From: Clostridiales bacterium
GTDB lineage: Bacteria > Bacillota > Clostridia > Oscillospirales > Oscillospiraceae
DNA: 64,000 bases
Assembly: GCA_004551945.1 (NCBI GenBank)
Contig: SFPN01000002.1
Span: 1-64,000 of the forward strand
Direction of reading: 5' to 3'
Both the position numbers and the translations under genes were made by a program. Within the stretch, counting starts at the first letter, position 1; each line of letters begins with the position of its first letter. Shown piece after piece: positions 8,396 to 16,919 of this stretch. The notes under the pieces were generated by a model. It was not told the origin of the DNA, made no database searches, and saw only the letters and a list, made by a program, of their open reading frames with translations.

Positions 8396-10990
8396 TTACC
8401 GCACCACCAGCTCGTCGTTTACGCAGTCCACCGTCAGGGTGGTGCCGGGCTGGACCTCGTCGGCGATCATCTTCCGGCCCACCAGGGTCTCCACCGTGTG
8501 CTGGAGGAACCGGCGCAGGGGCCGGGCGCCGTAGAGGGGATCGTAGCCGTTGTCGATCACATAGGTCTTGGCCGCGGGGGTCAGCTCCACGGAGAGCTGT
8601 TTGTCCGCCAGGCGCTTGTTCAGGCCGGCAATCATCAGATCCACGATGGAGGTGATGTTCTCCTTGGTCAGCGGCTTGTAGCACACCACCTCGTCCAGCC
8701 GGTTGAGGAACTCAGGCCGGAAGGACTTCTTCAGCAGCTGATCCACCTGGATCTTGGCCTCGTCGGAGATCTCCCCCTGGTCGTTGATGCCCTCCAGCAG
8801 GTACTGGGAGCCCAGGTTGGAGGTGAGGATCAGGATGGTGTTCTTAAAGTCCACCGTCCGGCCCTGACTGTCCGTAATCCGGCCGTCGTCCAGGACCTGG
8901 AGCAGGATGTTGAACACGTCGGGGTGGGCCTTTTCCACCTCGTCGAAGAGGACCACGGAGTAGGGCTTCCGCCGCACCGCCTCGGTGAGCTGGCCGCCCT
9001 CCTCATAGCCCACGTAGCCGGGAGGGGCCCCGATGAGCCGGGAGACGGAGAACTTCTCCATGTACTCGGACATGTCGATGCGCACCAGGTTCTTCTCCGA
9101 GTCGAACAGGGCCTCGGCCAGGGTCTTGGCCAGCTCGGTCTTGCCCACGCCGGTGGGGCCCAGGAACAGGAAGGAGCCGATGGGCTTATCCGGGTCGGCA
9201 ATGCCGGCGCGGCTTCGCAGAATGGCCTCGGACACCAGGCGCACGGCCTCGTCCTGGCCCACCACCCGCTGGTGGAGGATATCCTCCAGGTGCAGCAGCT
9301 TCTCCCGCTCCCCTTCCATCAGGCGGGAGACGGGGATGCCGGTCCACCGCTGGATGATCCGGGCGATCTCCTCCTCGGTGACCTTGTCCCGGAGCAGAGA
9401 ACGGGCCTTGCTGTCGTTGGCAATGCGCTCCTCCTCCTCCAGGGCCTTTTTCAGGGCGGGGATGCGGCCGTACTGAAGCTCGGCGGCCTTGTTCAGGTCA
9501 TACTCCCGCTGGGCCCGCTCCAGGTCGGCGTTGGCCTGCTCCAGGTCGGCCCGGAGCTGCTGGACCTTGCCGATGGCGCCCTTTTCGTTGTCCCACTGGG
9601 CCTTCTTGGCCTTGAACTCCTCCCGCATGTCGGAGAGCTCCTTCTGGATCTCCGCCAGGTGCTCCTGGCTGAGGGCGTCGGTCTCCTTTTTCAGAGCGGC
9701 TTCCTCAATCTCGTGCTGGATGATCTTCCGCTGAATCACGTCCAGCTCCGTGGGCATGGAGTCGATCTCCGTGCGGATGAGGGCGCAGGCCTCGTCGATC
9801 AGGTCGATGGCCTTGTCGGGGAGGAACCGGTCGGTGATGTACCGGTTGGAGAGGGTGGCGGCGGCGATGATGGCCCCGTCCTGTATTTTCACGCCATGGA
9901 ACACCTCGTACCGCTCCTTCAGGCCCCGGAGGATGGCGATGGTGTCCTCCACGGTGGGCTCGTTCACGGTGACGGGCTGGAAGCGCCGCTCCAAAGCGGC
10001 GTCTTTTTCAATATACTGTCTATATTCATTTAAAGTAGTGGCCCCGATGCAGTGGAGCTCGCCCCGGGCCAGCAGGGGCTTTAAGAGGTTGCCCGCGTCC
10101 ATGGCGCCCTCGGTCTTGCCGGCGCCCACGATGGTGTGCAGCTCGTCGATGAAGAGGATGATCTTCCCCTCGGACTTCTTCACCTCGTTGAGGACGGCCT
10201 TCAGCCGCTCCTCAAACTCGCCCCGGTACTTGGCCCCGGCCACCAGGGCGCCCATGTCCAGGGCGAAGATGGTCTTGTCCTTCAGGGAGGCGGGCACGTC
10301 TCCCTTGACGATCCGCTGGGCCAGGCCCTCGGCGATGGCGGTTTTGCCCACGCCGGGCTCGCCGATGAGGACGGGGTTGTTCTTGGTCTTGCGGGAGAGG
10401 ATGCGGATCACGTTGCGGATCTCGTCGTCCCGGCCGATCACCGGGTCCAGCTTGTTCTGCCGGGCCCGCTCCACCAGGTCGGAGCCGTACTTTTTCAGGG
10501 CGTCGTAGGTCTCCTCCGGGTTATCGGAAGTGACCCGCTGGTTGCCCCGGACGGCGGTGAGGGCCTGGAGGACCCCCTCCCGGGTGACCCGGTAGTCCGA
10601 GAAGAGCTTGCTCAGCTCCCGGTCGGCGGTGTCCAGCAGCCCTAAGAACAGGTGCTCCACGGAGATGAACTCGTCCTTCATCTCCCCGGCGGTCTTTTCC
10701 GCCCGGTTCAGGGCCTTGTCGGTGTCGGTGGAAATGTAGACCTTCCCGGCCTCGTGGCCGGAGGAGGACACCCGGGGCTGGCGCTCCAGCAGGTCCTTGG
10801 CGGCGGCCATGAAGGAGGGGAGGGTAAGCCCCATGCTGGAGAGCAGCTGGGGGATCAGCCCCGCCTCGTCCGACAGCAGGGCGCAGAGCAGATGGATCTG
10901 CTCAATCTGGGGGTTGCCGTATTCCTGGGCCAGGGCCTGGGCGGTGCGGATGGCCTCGGCGGATTTTTGCGTCAGTTTTTCAGCGTTCAT
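8396..10990 (-). CDS. clpB: ATP-dependent disaggregase ClpB
   Basis: 864 residues, the normal length. Hexameric AAA+ chaperone that pulls polypeptides out of aggregates together with DnaK. Order: Clp N-domain pair (1-145), first AAA+ module with Walker A GEPGVGKTA near 210, the middle coiled coil (about 410-520), second AAA+ module with Walker A GPTGVGKTE near 610, C-terminal domain. The middle coiled coil and the absence of a ClpP-binding loop fit ClpB, not ClpC/ClpA. The hsp20 gene lies upstream on the same strand with a 221-base gap. No second CIRCE or CtsR site was recognised directly before clpB. Own terminator at 8259. Confidence 0.96.
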   Translation of the reverse strand: MNAEKLTQKSAEAIRTAQALAQEYGNPQIEQIHLLCALLSDEAGLIPQLLSSMGLTLPSFMAAAKDLLERQPRVSSSGHEAGKVYISTDTDKALNRAEKTAGEMKDEFISVEHLFLGLLDTADRELSKLFSDYRVTREGVLQALTAVRGNQRVTSDNPEETYDALKKYGSDLVERARQNKLDPVIGRDDEIRNVIRILSRKTKNNPVLIGEPGVGKTAIAEGLAQRIVKGDVPASLKDKTIFALDMGALVAGAKYRGEFEERLKAVLNEVKKSEGKIILFIDELHTIVGAGKTEGAMDAGNLLKPLLARGELHCIGATTLNEYRQYIEKDAALERRFQPVTVNEPTVEDTIAILRGLKERYEVFHGVKIQDGAIIAAATLSNRYITDRFLPDKAIDLIDEACALIRTEIDSMPTELDVIQRKIIQHEIEEAALKKETDALSQEHLAEIQKELSDMREEFKAKKAQWDNEKGAIGKVQQLRADLEQANADLERAQREYDLNKAAELQYGRIPALKKALEEEERIANDSKARSLLRDKVTEEEIARIIQRWTGIPVSRLMEGEREKLLHLEDILHQRVVGQDEAVRLVSEAILRSRAGIADPDKPIGSFLFLGPTGVGKTELAKTLAEALFDSEKNLVRIDMSEYMEKFSVSRLIGAPPGYVGYEEGGQLTEAVRRKPYSVVLFDEVEKAHPDVFNILLQVLDDGRITDSQGRTVDFKNTILILTSNLGSQYLLEGINDQGEISDEAKIQVDQLLKKSFRPEFLNRLDEVVCYKPLTKENITSIVDLMIAGLNKRLADKQLSVELTPAAKTYVIDNGYDPLYGARPLRRFLQHTVETLVGRKMIADEVQPGTTLTVDCVNDELVVR

Positions 10991-11211
10991 ACAAGTTCAC
11001 TCCTTTGTGTGAAAGGTTTCCCCACATGGCGAGAGCGCCGGCATGCGCCGGCGCCCTGCCGTTGGGGGTGCGAAAAACAGAGAAAAGAGAGGAGTATAGA
11101 AGAGAGCAAATGAAAAAAATAGGAGGTATTAAGGGTAACGTGTAAAGTTTGGAGTGCAGGAGGTGCGTTCTCTTACCTTGCCGGGGCCTTTCCCCGGCTG
11201 GGGGAAAGGCT

Positions 11212-11643
11212 TCAGTGAATGGCAATCTGGCGGGCGGCGGGCACCACGGGAGCCTGCTTGGGCAGGGTCAGGGACAGGATGCCGTTGGTGTAGGAGGCGG
11301 TGATGCCGGCCTCGTCAATGCCGCTGATGTCGAAGGCGCGGGCGAAGGTGCCGAGGCGCCGCTCCCGGCGGATATAGCTGCCCTGGGAATCCTTCTGGTC
11401 CTGGGCTTCCTTGTGCTGGGCCTTGATGGTCAGGAAGCCGTCCTTCAGGTCCAGCTGAATGTCTTCCTTGTCAAAGCCGGGCAGCTCGGCTTCCATCAGG
11501 AACTTGTCGCCCAGGTCCCGGATATCGGTGCGGAAGGCGGGCATGCTGCTGTTGGAGCTGCCGAAGAAATTCTTTTCAAAGTTGTCGAACAGGTCGAACA
11601 TGTTGTCGTCGCGACGGGAAAACGGAATCATACCAAACATCAT
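11212..11643 (-). CDS. hsp20: Small heat-shock protein, Hsp20/alpha-crystallin family
   Basis: 143 residues from the ATG at 11643 (AAGGAG six bases upstream). Cytoplasmic holdase that keeps unfolding clients soluble for ClpB/DnaK. A short N-terminal arm (FDLFDNFEKNFFG) is followed by the alpha-crystallin beta-sandwich (about 40-130) with ELPGFDKEDIQLDLKDG and the conserved A-x-x-x-n-G-V/I-L motif as ASYTNGILSLTLP. The perfect CIRCE at 11834 lies 191 bases upstream, so HrcA control is likely. A 10-bp GC stem (11186-11210) directly after the stop lacks a T tract, so readthrough into clpB, giving one heat-shock unit, is possible. Confidence 0.93.
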   Translation of the reverse strand: MMFGMIPFSRRDDNMFDLFDNFEKNFFGSSNSSMPAFRTDIRDLGDKFLMEAELPGFDKEDIQLDLKDGFLTIKAQHKEAQDQKDSQGSYIRRERRLGTFARAFDISGIDEAGITASYTNGILSLTLPKQAPVVPAARQIAIH

Positions 11644-11833
11644 AGAAATCTCCTTTTCAGATCTATTTCGGGCCGTCACCCGGGAGGTCCCGGGGAGGCG
11701 AGTCAGCGAGGATTGATTTTCACTCCTTGAGGTTGAGTGCTTACGTTTTATCGGCTCACCTCTTGTTTACAGGTCATATCATACCCATACTTTGTGAACA
11801 AAGCGAGTAAAAAGTGTGTCTAAATTGTTAACA

Positions 11834-11860
11834 TTAGCACTCTTTTTGCGTGAGTGCTAA
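11834..11860. promoter_or_regulatory. Perfect CIRCE element (HrcA operator)
   Basis: TTAGCACTC (11834-11842), 9-base spacer, GAGTGCTAA (11852-11860): an exact match to the HrcA consensus. It lies between divergent hsp20 (minus) and the aminotransferase promoter (plus, 34 bases further right). hsp20 is the likely target. Confidence 0.95.
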
Positions 11861-11893
11861 AAATATCTGCCTGGCCCCCCCATCCCCAACACC

Positions 11894-11922
11894 TTGTTCT
11901 CCCACCTTCTTTATGGTATAAT
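11894..11922 (+). promoter_or_regulatory. Promoter of the aminotransferase gene
   Basis: TTGTTC (11894-11899), 17-base spacer ending in TATGG, TATAAT (11917-11922): both a -35 box and an extended -10. Confidence 0.85.
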
Positions 11923-11965
11923 CGACGGGAAACTTTGAATTCCAACGGATTGGAGGTCATAAACT

Positions 11966-13159
11966 ATGGCAGGATTATCGGAACGAATGGTGGCCCTGGG
12001 CAGCGCCCGGTCGGAGATTCGGGAGGCCTTTGCCTTTGCCCAGGCCCGGGCGGCAGAGGTGGGGCCGGAAAACGTGGATGATTTCTCCATCGGCAACCCC
12101 AGCGTCCCCGCCCCGGAGAGCGTGGGCCAGACCATCACCCGGCTGGTGGCGGAGATGGACCCGGTGCAGCTCCACGGCTACACCCCCGCCCAGGGCGACC
12201 CGGGGGTGCGCCAGGCCCTGGCCGACGAGCTCAACGCCCGCTACGGCACCGCCTATGACAAGGACTGCTTCTACCTCACCGTGGGGGCGGCGGCGGCGCT
12301 CTGCTGCGCCCTGTCCGCCATGGGCTGCCCGGGGGACGAGTTCATCACCTTCGCCCCCTACTTCCCCGAGTACAAGGTCTTTGTGGAGAGCGCCGGGGGC
12401 AGGCTGGTGGCGGTCCCGTCCAACATCGAGGACTTCCAGATCGACTTTGCCGCCCTGGACGCGGCTCTGAACCCCAGCACCAAGGCAGTGATCATCAACA
12501 GCCCCAACAACCCCACCGGGGTGGTCTATTCCGAAGCCACCATCCGGCGGCTGGGCCAGGTGCTGGCGGAGAAGTCCAAAGAGTACGGCCACACCATTTA
12601 TCTCATTTCCGACGAGCCCTACCGGGAGATCGTCTACGGGGCGGAGCCTCTGCCCTGGGTTCCCTCTTATTATGCCAACACCCTGGTCTGCTATTCCTAC
12701 AGTAAGTCCCTGTCCCTCCCCGGCCAGCGCATCGGCTATGTGCTGGTGCCCCGGACGGTGGAGGACTTTGACCTGGCCTACGCCGCCATCGCCGGGGCGG
12801 GCCGTGCCCTGGGCTATGTGTGCGCCCCCAACCTGTTCCAGCAGGTGGCGGCCCGGTGCGCCGGGCAGACGGCGGATATCTCCATCTACCACCGGAACCG
12901 GGACCTGCTGCTGGACTCCCTCCGGGAGATGGGCTACACCTGCGCCCAGCCCGACGGGGCCTTCTACCTCTTCCCCCGTGCCCTGGAGCCCGACGCCCGG
13001 GCCTTCTGCCTGCGGGCCAGAAAGTACGACCTGATCCTGGTCCCCGGGGACAGCTTCGGCTGCCCGGGCCACGTGCGCATTTCCTACTGCGTCCCCACGG
13101 AGCAGATCCAGCGGGCCCTGCCCAAGTTCAAAAAGCTGGCGGAGGAGTACGGGCTGTAA
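11966..13159 (+). CDS. Class I/II PLP-dependent aminotransferase
   Basis: 397 residues, fold type I. Conserved elements: NSPNNPTGVVY (substrate and PLP contact), SDEPYREIVY (Asp bonding the pyridine N), the Schiff-base lysine in SYSKSLSLPGQRIGY, and the carboxylate-binding Arg in GHVRISYC near the C-terminus. The enzyme resembles aspartate/aromatic aminotransferases of anaerobic Firmicutes that follow the N-terminal pattern DDFSIGNPSVPAP. The amino donor and acceptor cannot be fixed from sequence. Ribosome binding site TTGGAGG; monocistronic between its own promoter and the terminator at 13181. Confidence 0.9.
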   Translation: MAGLSERMVALGSARSEIREAFAFAQARAAEVGPENVDDFSIGNPSVPAPESVGQTITRLVAEMDPVQLHGYTPAQGDPGVRQALADELNARYGTAYDKDCFYLTVGAAAALCCALSAMGCPGDEFITFAPYFPEYKVFVESAGGRLVAVPSNIEDFQIDFAALDAALNPSTKAVIINSPNNPTGVVYSEATIRRLGQVLAEKSKEYGHTIYLISDEPYREIVYGAEPLPWVPSYYANTLVCYSYSKSLSLPGQRIGYVLVPRTVEDFDLAYAAIAGAGRALGYVCAPNLFQQVAARCAGQTADISIYHRNRDLLLDSLREMGYTCAQPDGAFYLFPRALEPDARAFCLRARKYDLILVPGDSFGCPGHVRISYCVPTEQIQRALPKFKKLAEEYGL

Positions 13160-13180
13160 GTCCCTCAAAAACGCAAAAAA

Positions 13181-13217
13181 CGTGGTCAGCCTCAAAAGGG
13201 GTTGACCACGCTTTTGT
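13181..13217. terminator. Bidirectional terminator between aminotransferase and uraA
   Basis: Stem CGTGGTCA (from 13181) / TGACCACG (to 13210) with A-rich left and TTTTGTTTT right flanks, usable by both convergent genes. Confidence 0.85.
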
Positions 13218-13227
13218 TTTGAGAAGC

Positions 13228-14571
13228 TTAATACCGGCCCAGGTCGGCGGAGGCGTCGCTGGCGGCGTCGGCGCCGAAGGTGTAGTCCTTGCCGGGGAGG
13301 ATGGCGTTGAGGATCACCCCCGCCAGGGCGGCGATAGCCAGGGCGGTGAGGGTGATGGTGGCGCCCCCCACGGTGAAGGTGATGCCGCCGCTGAAGCCCA
13401 GGCCGCACACGAACATGACAGCGGCCACGATCAGGTTCCGGCTCTGGGTCAGGTCCACCCGGTTCTCCACCACGTTGCGCACGCCCACGGCGGAGATCAT
13501 GCCGTAGAGGATGAAGGACACGCCCCCGATGATGGCGGTGGGGATGGAGCTGATCACCGCGGCAAACTTGGGGCTGAAGGACAGGATCACCGCGTAGAGA
13601 GCGGCCAGCCGGACGACTCTGGGGTCATAGACCCGGGAGAGGGCCAGCACGCCGGTGTTCTCCCCGTAGGTGGTGTTGGCCGGGCCGCCGAAGAGACCGG
13701 CCAGGGCGGTGGCGATGCCGTCGCCCAGCAGGGTCCGGTGGAGGCCGGGGGCAGCGATGAAGTTCTTCCCGCAGGTGGCGGAGATGGCGGACATGTCCCC
13801 GATGTGCTCCATCATGGCGGCGATGGCGATGGGGGCCATCACCAGGATGGCGGTCACGTCAAACTTGGCCAGCACGAAGGGGGGCAGGCCCACAGGGGAG
13901 ACCTCGCCCACCTGGGCAAAGTCCACCATGCCCAGGCACAGGGCCACGATGTAAGGGATCACCACACCCAGGAGGATGGGGATAATCTTCACCATGCCCT
14001 TGCCCCAGATGTTGGCCACCACGATGACCGCGATGGCCAGCAGGGCCAGGGGCCAGCACGTGGAGGCGTTGGACACGGCGGTGCCCGCCAGGGACAGGCC
14101 GATGAGGATAATCATGGGGCCGGTGACGATGGGGGGGAAGAAGCGCATGACCCGCTGGGGGCCCACCACTTTAAAGAGCAGGGCCAGGATCAGGTACAGC
14201 AGGCCGGCCACCACGATGCCCCCCAGGGCGTAGGGGAGCTTTTCCTCCCCGGTCATGGCGGCGTAGGGGCCGCTCTCCAGCTGGCCGATGGCCATGAAGC
14301 CCCCCAGATAGGCAAAGGAGGAGCCCAGAAACGCGGGCACCTGGAGCTTGGTGCACAGATGGAAAAACAGGGTGCCGATGCCGGCAAAGAACAGGGTGGT
14401 CTGCACGCTCAGGGGCAGGCCGTAGCTGCCGCTGACGATGATGGGCACCAGAACCGTCGCCCCGAACATGGCAAACATGTGCTGGAGGCCCAAAATGAGC
14501 ATCCGGGGTTTGCCCAGGGTCCGGGCGTCGTAGACCGGTTCCGTGCCCAGGCGGCTTTTTTCTTTCGCCAT
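13228..14571 (-). CDS. uraA: Uracil permease, NCS2 family
   Basis: 447 residues from the ATG at 14571 (AAGGAG nine bases upstream); a longer reading to 14622 would cross the hairpin and is rejected. About 14 membrane segments. Visible NCS2/UraA signatures: FLGSSFAYLGG, the nucleobase-binding AAMMEHIGDMSA (Glu in helix 8) and YGENTGVLALSRVYDPRV (Glu in helix 10). Proton-coupled uptake of uracil is expected. Xanthine or uric-acid members of the superfamily differ in the helix-10 motif, so uracil is favoured. A hairpin followed by a U tract sits at the very start of the transcript (14595-14615), suggesting attenuation. Confidence 0.9.
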   Translation of the reverse strand: MAKEKSRLGTEPVYDARTLGKPRMLILGLQHMFAMFGATVLVPIIVSGSYGLPLSVQTTLFFAGIGTLFFHLCTKLQVPAFLGSSFAYLGGFMAIGQLESGPYAAMTGEEKLPYALGGIVVAGLLYLILALLFKVVGPQRVMRFFPPIVTGPMIILIGLSLAGTAVSNASTCWPLALLAIAVIVVANIWGKGMVKIIPILLGVVIPYIVALCLGMVDFAQVGEVSPVGLPPFVLAKFDVTAILVMAPIAIAAMMEHIGDMSAISATCGKNFIAAPGLHRTLLGDGIATALAGLFGGPANTTYGENTGVLALSRVYDPRVVRLAALYAVILSFSPKFAAVISSIPTAIIGGVSFILYGMISAVGVRNVVENRVDLTQSRNLIVAAVMFVCGLGFSGGITFTVGGATITLTALAIAALAGVILNAILPGKDYTFGADAASDASADLGRY

Positions 14572-14594
14572 GGGAAATGTCTCCTTTTCTCTCA

Positions 14595-14615
14595 CAAAAA
14601 ATTGCCCGCACGGGC
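14595..14615 (-). promoter_or_regulatory. Start-proximal attenuator-like hairpin before uraA
   Basis: Minus strand GCCCG-TG-CGGGC (14615-14604) followed by AATTTTTTG (14603-14595). It begins at or within one or two bases of the predicted transcription start, so it looks like a terminator formed by the first nucleotides of the RNA. Confidence 0.55.
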
Positions 14616-14621
14616 TATCCA

Positions 14622-14650
14622 TTTATAACAGAAAAGCCAATGAAAAGCAA
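14622..14650 (-). promoter_or_regulatory. Promoter of uraA
   Basis: Minus strand: TTGCTT (14650-14645), 17-base spacer, TATAAA (14627-14622). Confidence 0.65.
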
Positions 14651-14736
14651 GAGGAAACGCCTTCTTTTTGTTGAAAAATCCCAGAACGGCAGGAAATTCC
14701 CGAAACAAAGGGGAAGGCTTTCCTCCTGCTCCCGCC

Positions 14737-14766
14737 TTGACGGCAGGGCGGGACGGCGGGTATACT
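14737..14766 (+). promoter_or_regulatory. Promoter of the deacetylase-spoIID unit
   Basis: TTGACG (14737-14742), 18-base spacer, TATACT (14761-14766), about 70 bases before the GTG start at 14840. Confidence 0.65.
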
Positions 14767-14839
14767 GAACGGGAAGGGATAGTTCACCGCCCGCCCGGGG
14801 CATACTGATGGCATCTCGGTTTGGAAGGGAGCGAACGGT

Positions 14840-15580
14840 GTGGCGCGGCGGAAAGGAACAATTTTGTGGAGCCTGTGGGCGGCGGCCCTGATCCTGGCCC
14901 AGCTGGCAGCTCTTCTCCCCCTGGACAGCAGGGCGGAGGCGGCCCGGCCGGCTTCGGCGGCGGCCCGGGGAGGCTATGTGGCCCTGACCTTTGACGACGG
15001 CCCCTGGCCGGAGACCACCCAGGCCCTGCTGGAGGGCCTGGCCCAGCGGGGGGTGAAGGCCACCTTTTTCCTCATCGGCAGCCAGGTGGCGGGTCAGGAG
15101 GACCTGGTCCGGCGCATGGCCGCCGAGGGCCACCAGGTTGGGGTGCACACCTGGGACCACGTCCAGCTCAAGGGCATGACCCCGGAGCAGATCGACGGGC
15201 AGCTGGGCCGGTGCCGGGCCTGTCTCCAGGAGATTTTAGGCCCGGTGGAGCTGATGGTCCGCCCGCCCTACGGCTTTGTGGACGACACCCTGCTCCGGTG
15301 CGCCCAGGCCCCCATCATCTGCTGGTCCGTGGACACGGAGGACTGGAAGGACCGGAACGCAGACCGGATTGTGGACACCGTCACCGACCAGGTCCGGGAC
15401 GGGTCGATTATTCTCATGCACGATATTTTTGAAACCTCGGTGGAGGCTGCGCTCCAGTGCGTGGATCTGCTGCTGGCCGAGGACTACTATTTTGTCACCG
15501 TGGAGGAGCTGTTTGCCCTGCGGGGGGTGACCCCGGAGAAGGGACAGGTCTACCTGAACCTGCCCCCGGGCACAGGCTGA
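14840..15580 (+). CDS. Polysaccharide deacetylase (CE4/NodB family)
   Basis: 246 residues from a GTG preceded by GGAAGGGA. An N-terminal hydrophobic segment (about 8-30) acts as signal or anchor, so the enzyme works outside the membrane. NodB motifs: TFDDGPWPE (catalytic base and metal Asp), HTWDH (metal His pair), RPPYG and, near the end, ILMHD. It removes acetyl groups from N-acetylglucosamine or N-acetylmuramic acid residues. Its position 22 bases before a SpoIID-type gene suggests a role in cell-wall or spore-cortex remodelling; a PdaA-like muramic-lactam function is possible but not shown. Confidence 0.9.
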   Translation: MARRKGTILWSLWAAALILAQLAALLPLDSRAEAARPASAAARGGYVALTFDDGPWPETTQALLEGLAQRGVKATFFLIGSQVAGQEDLVRRMAAEGHQVGVHTWDHVQLKGMTPEQIDGQLGRCRACLQEILGPVELMVRPPYGFVDDTLLRCAQAPIICWSVDTEDWKDRNADRIVDTVTDQVRDGSIILMHDIFETSVEAALQCVDLLLAEDYYFVTVEELFALRGVTPEKGQVYLNLPPGTG

Positions 15581-15602
15581 GCCACAGGAAAGGAAGGAAA
15601 CC

Positions 15603-16586
15603 ATGAAAAAGATCGCGGGCGTGGGGCTGCTGCTGGCCCTGGTGCTGTTTTTGATTCCCCTGGGTCTGCGCCAGCAGGCCCGGCAGGGGGAGGAGAGCCA
15701 GGCCGGTCAGGCCACCCTCCCCGACAGCGGGCACACCCTGTCCATTCTGGTGGACGGGCAGGTCCAGGAGATGGACCTGGAGCAGTACATCTGGGGGGTG
15801 GTGGCCGCGGAGATGCCCGCCTCCTTTGAGGAGGAGGCCCTGAAGGCCCAGGCGGTGGCCGCCCGGACCTACAGCCTGAACAAAGCCGGCGGCTCCCCCA
15901 ACCACCCGGAGGCCGACCTGTGCACCGACTACCGCTGCTGCCAGGCGTGGATCTCCCGGGAGGATGCCGAGGCCAACTGGGGGGAGAACGCCGGGGTCTA
16001 CGCCGACAAGATCACCCACGCGGTGGCGGACACCGCCGGGCAGGTGGTTCTCTATGAGGGCCAGCTCATCGACGCGGTGTTCCATTCCTCCTCCGGGGAC
16101 GCCACCCTGGACGCGGTGGAGGTCTGGGGCGGGAGCGTGCCTTACCTGCAAAGCGTGTCCTCCCCCGAGGGGGAGGAGGTGCCCAACTACCACAGCGAAG
16201 CAACCTTCACCGCCCAGGAGTTCCGGGACCTCTTCCTGGCCGCCCAGCCGGAGGCCGCGCTGGAGGGCGCGCCGGAGACCTGGTTCGGGGAGACCGTCCG
16301 CACCGCCGGAGGGAGCGTACATACCATCCAGATCGGCGGGGTCTCGGTGACGGGCACCCAGGTGCGGCAGATTTTCTCCCTGCGGTCGGCCTGCTTTACC
16401 GTGTCCTGCACGGAGGACGCGGTTACCTTCTCCGTCACCGGCTTCGGCCACGGGGTGGGCATGAGCCAGTATGGCGCCAACGCCATGGCGGCGGCGGGGA
16501 ATACCTACACCGAAATCCTGGAGCACTACTACACCGGCGTCACCGTGGAAGCCTGCCCGGACGAGGTGTGGACGGAGCTTTCGTAA
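15603..16586 (+). CDS. spoIID: SpoIID/LytB-domain lytic transglycosylase-like protein
   Basis: 327 residues. An N-terminal membrane segment (5-22) is followed by the SpoIID domain: LEQYIWGVVAAEMPASF with the catalytic-type Glu, ALKAQAVAARTY, a Cys-containing insert, FHSSSGD, and the C-terminal FGHGVGMSQYGANAMA. SpoIID cleaves denuded glycan strands during engulfment of the forespore, acting together with SpoIIP (encoded here at 59760) and SpoIIM. Co-directional with the upstream deacetylase (22-base gap). Its last codons overlap the operator of the downstream toxin-antitoxin pair. Other SpoIID-domain proteins (LytB) exist, so the exact paralogue is not certain. Confidence 0.88.
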   Translation: MKKIAGVGLLLALVLFLIPLGLRQQARQGEESQAGQATLPDSGHTLSILVDGQVQEMDLEQYIWGVVAAEMPASFEEEALKAQAVAARTYSLNKAGGSPNHPEADLCTDYRCCQAWISREDAEANWGENAGVYADKITHAVADTAGQVVLYEGQLIDAVFHSSSGDATLDAVEVWGGSVPYLQSVSSPEGEEVPNYHSEATFTAQEFRDLFLAAQPEAALEGAPETWFGETVRTAGGSVHTIQIGGVSVTGTQVRQIFSLRSACFTVSCTEDAVTFSVTGFGHGVGMSQYGANAMAAAGNTYTEILEHYYTGVTVEACPDEVWTELS

Positions 16587-16623
16587 AATTCATCGTTGCA
16601 TTTTACGAAGGATTTGCTATACT
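16580..16623 (+). promoter_or_regulatory. Autoregulated promoter-operator of the toxin-antitoxin pair
   Basis: Perfect inverted repeat TTCGTAAAAT (16580-16589) / ATTTTACGAA (16600-16609), 10-base spacer, overlapping the -35 TTGCAT (16596-16601); the -10 TATACT is at 16618-16623 (16-base spacer). The left arm overlaps the stop codon of the spoIID-like gene. Confidence 0.8.
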
Positions 16624-16646
16624 GAAGGGAGAAAGGAGGTGCCGCT

Positions 16647-16919
16647 ATGCCGAATATCAAGCCGGTCTCCGACCTGCGCAACTACGGCGAGGTCCTGCGG
16701 GACGTGGCCATCGGCCAGCCAGTGTTCCTCACCAAGAACGGCTATGGCCGCTACGCCGTCCTGGACATCGAGGAATACCGGGAGTACGAACGAATGCGGG
16801 CCATGCACCAGCTCCTGGAAGAGATCGAAAAGGGCCGCCGCTCCGGGGAGGAAGAGGGAACCTTTTCCCTGGAGGAAGTAGAGGAAGCACTGGGAATTAC
16901 GGAGAAGGACTATGAGTAA
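16647..16919 (+). CDS. Phd/YefM-family antitoxin
   Basis: 90 residues. N-terminal Phd/YefM fold: IKPVSDLRNYGEVLRDVAIGQPVFLTKNGYGRYAVLDIEEY, with the typical 'G-x-x-V-x-L-T-K-N-G' hairpin. The acidic, helical C-terminus (from about 60) would wrap and neutralise the toxin. The protein should bind the palindrome at 16580 and repress its own promoter. GAAAGGAGG ribosome binding site. It overlaps the toxin gene by 8 bases, the classic antitoxin-first order. Confidence 0.9.
   Translation: MPNIKPVSDLRNYGEVLRDVAIGQPVFLTKNGYGRYAVLDIEEYREYERMRAMHQLLEEIEKGRRSGEEEGTFSLEEVEEALGITEKDYE

Noticed and set aside
8498..10033. 511-codon plus-strand ORF inside clpB
   Set aside because: Antisense shadow of clpB.
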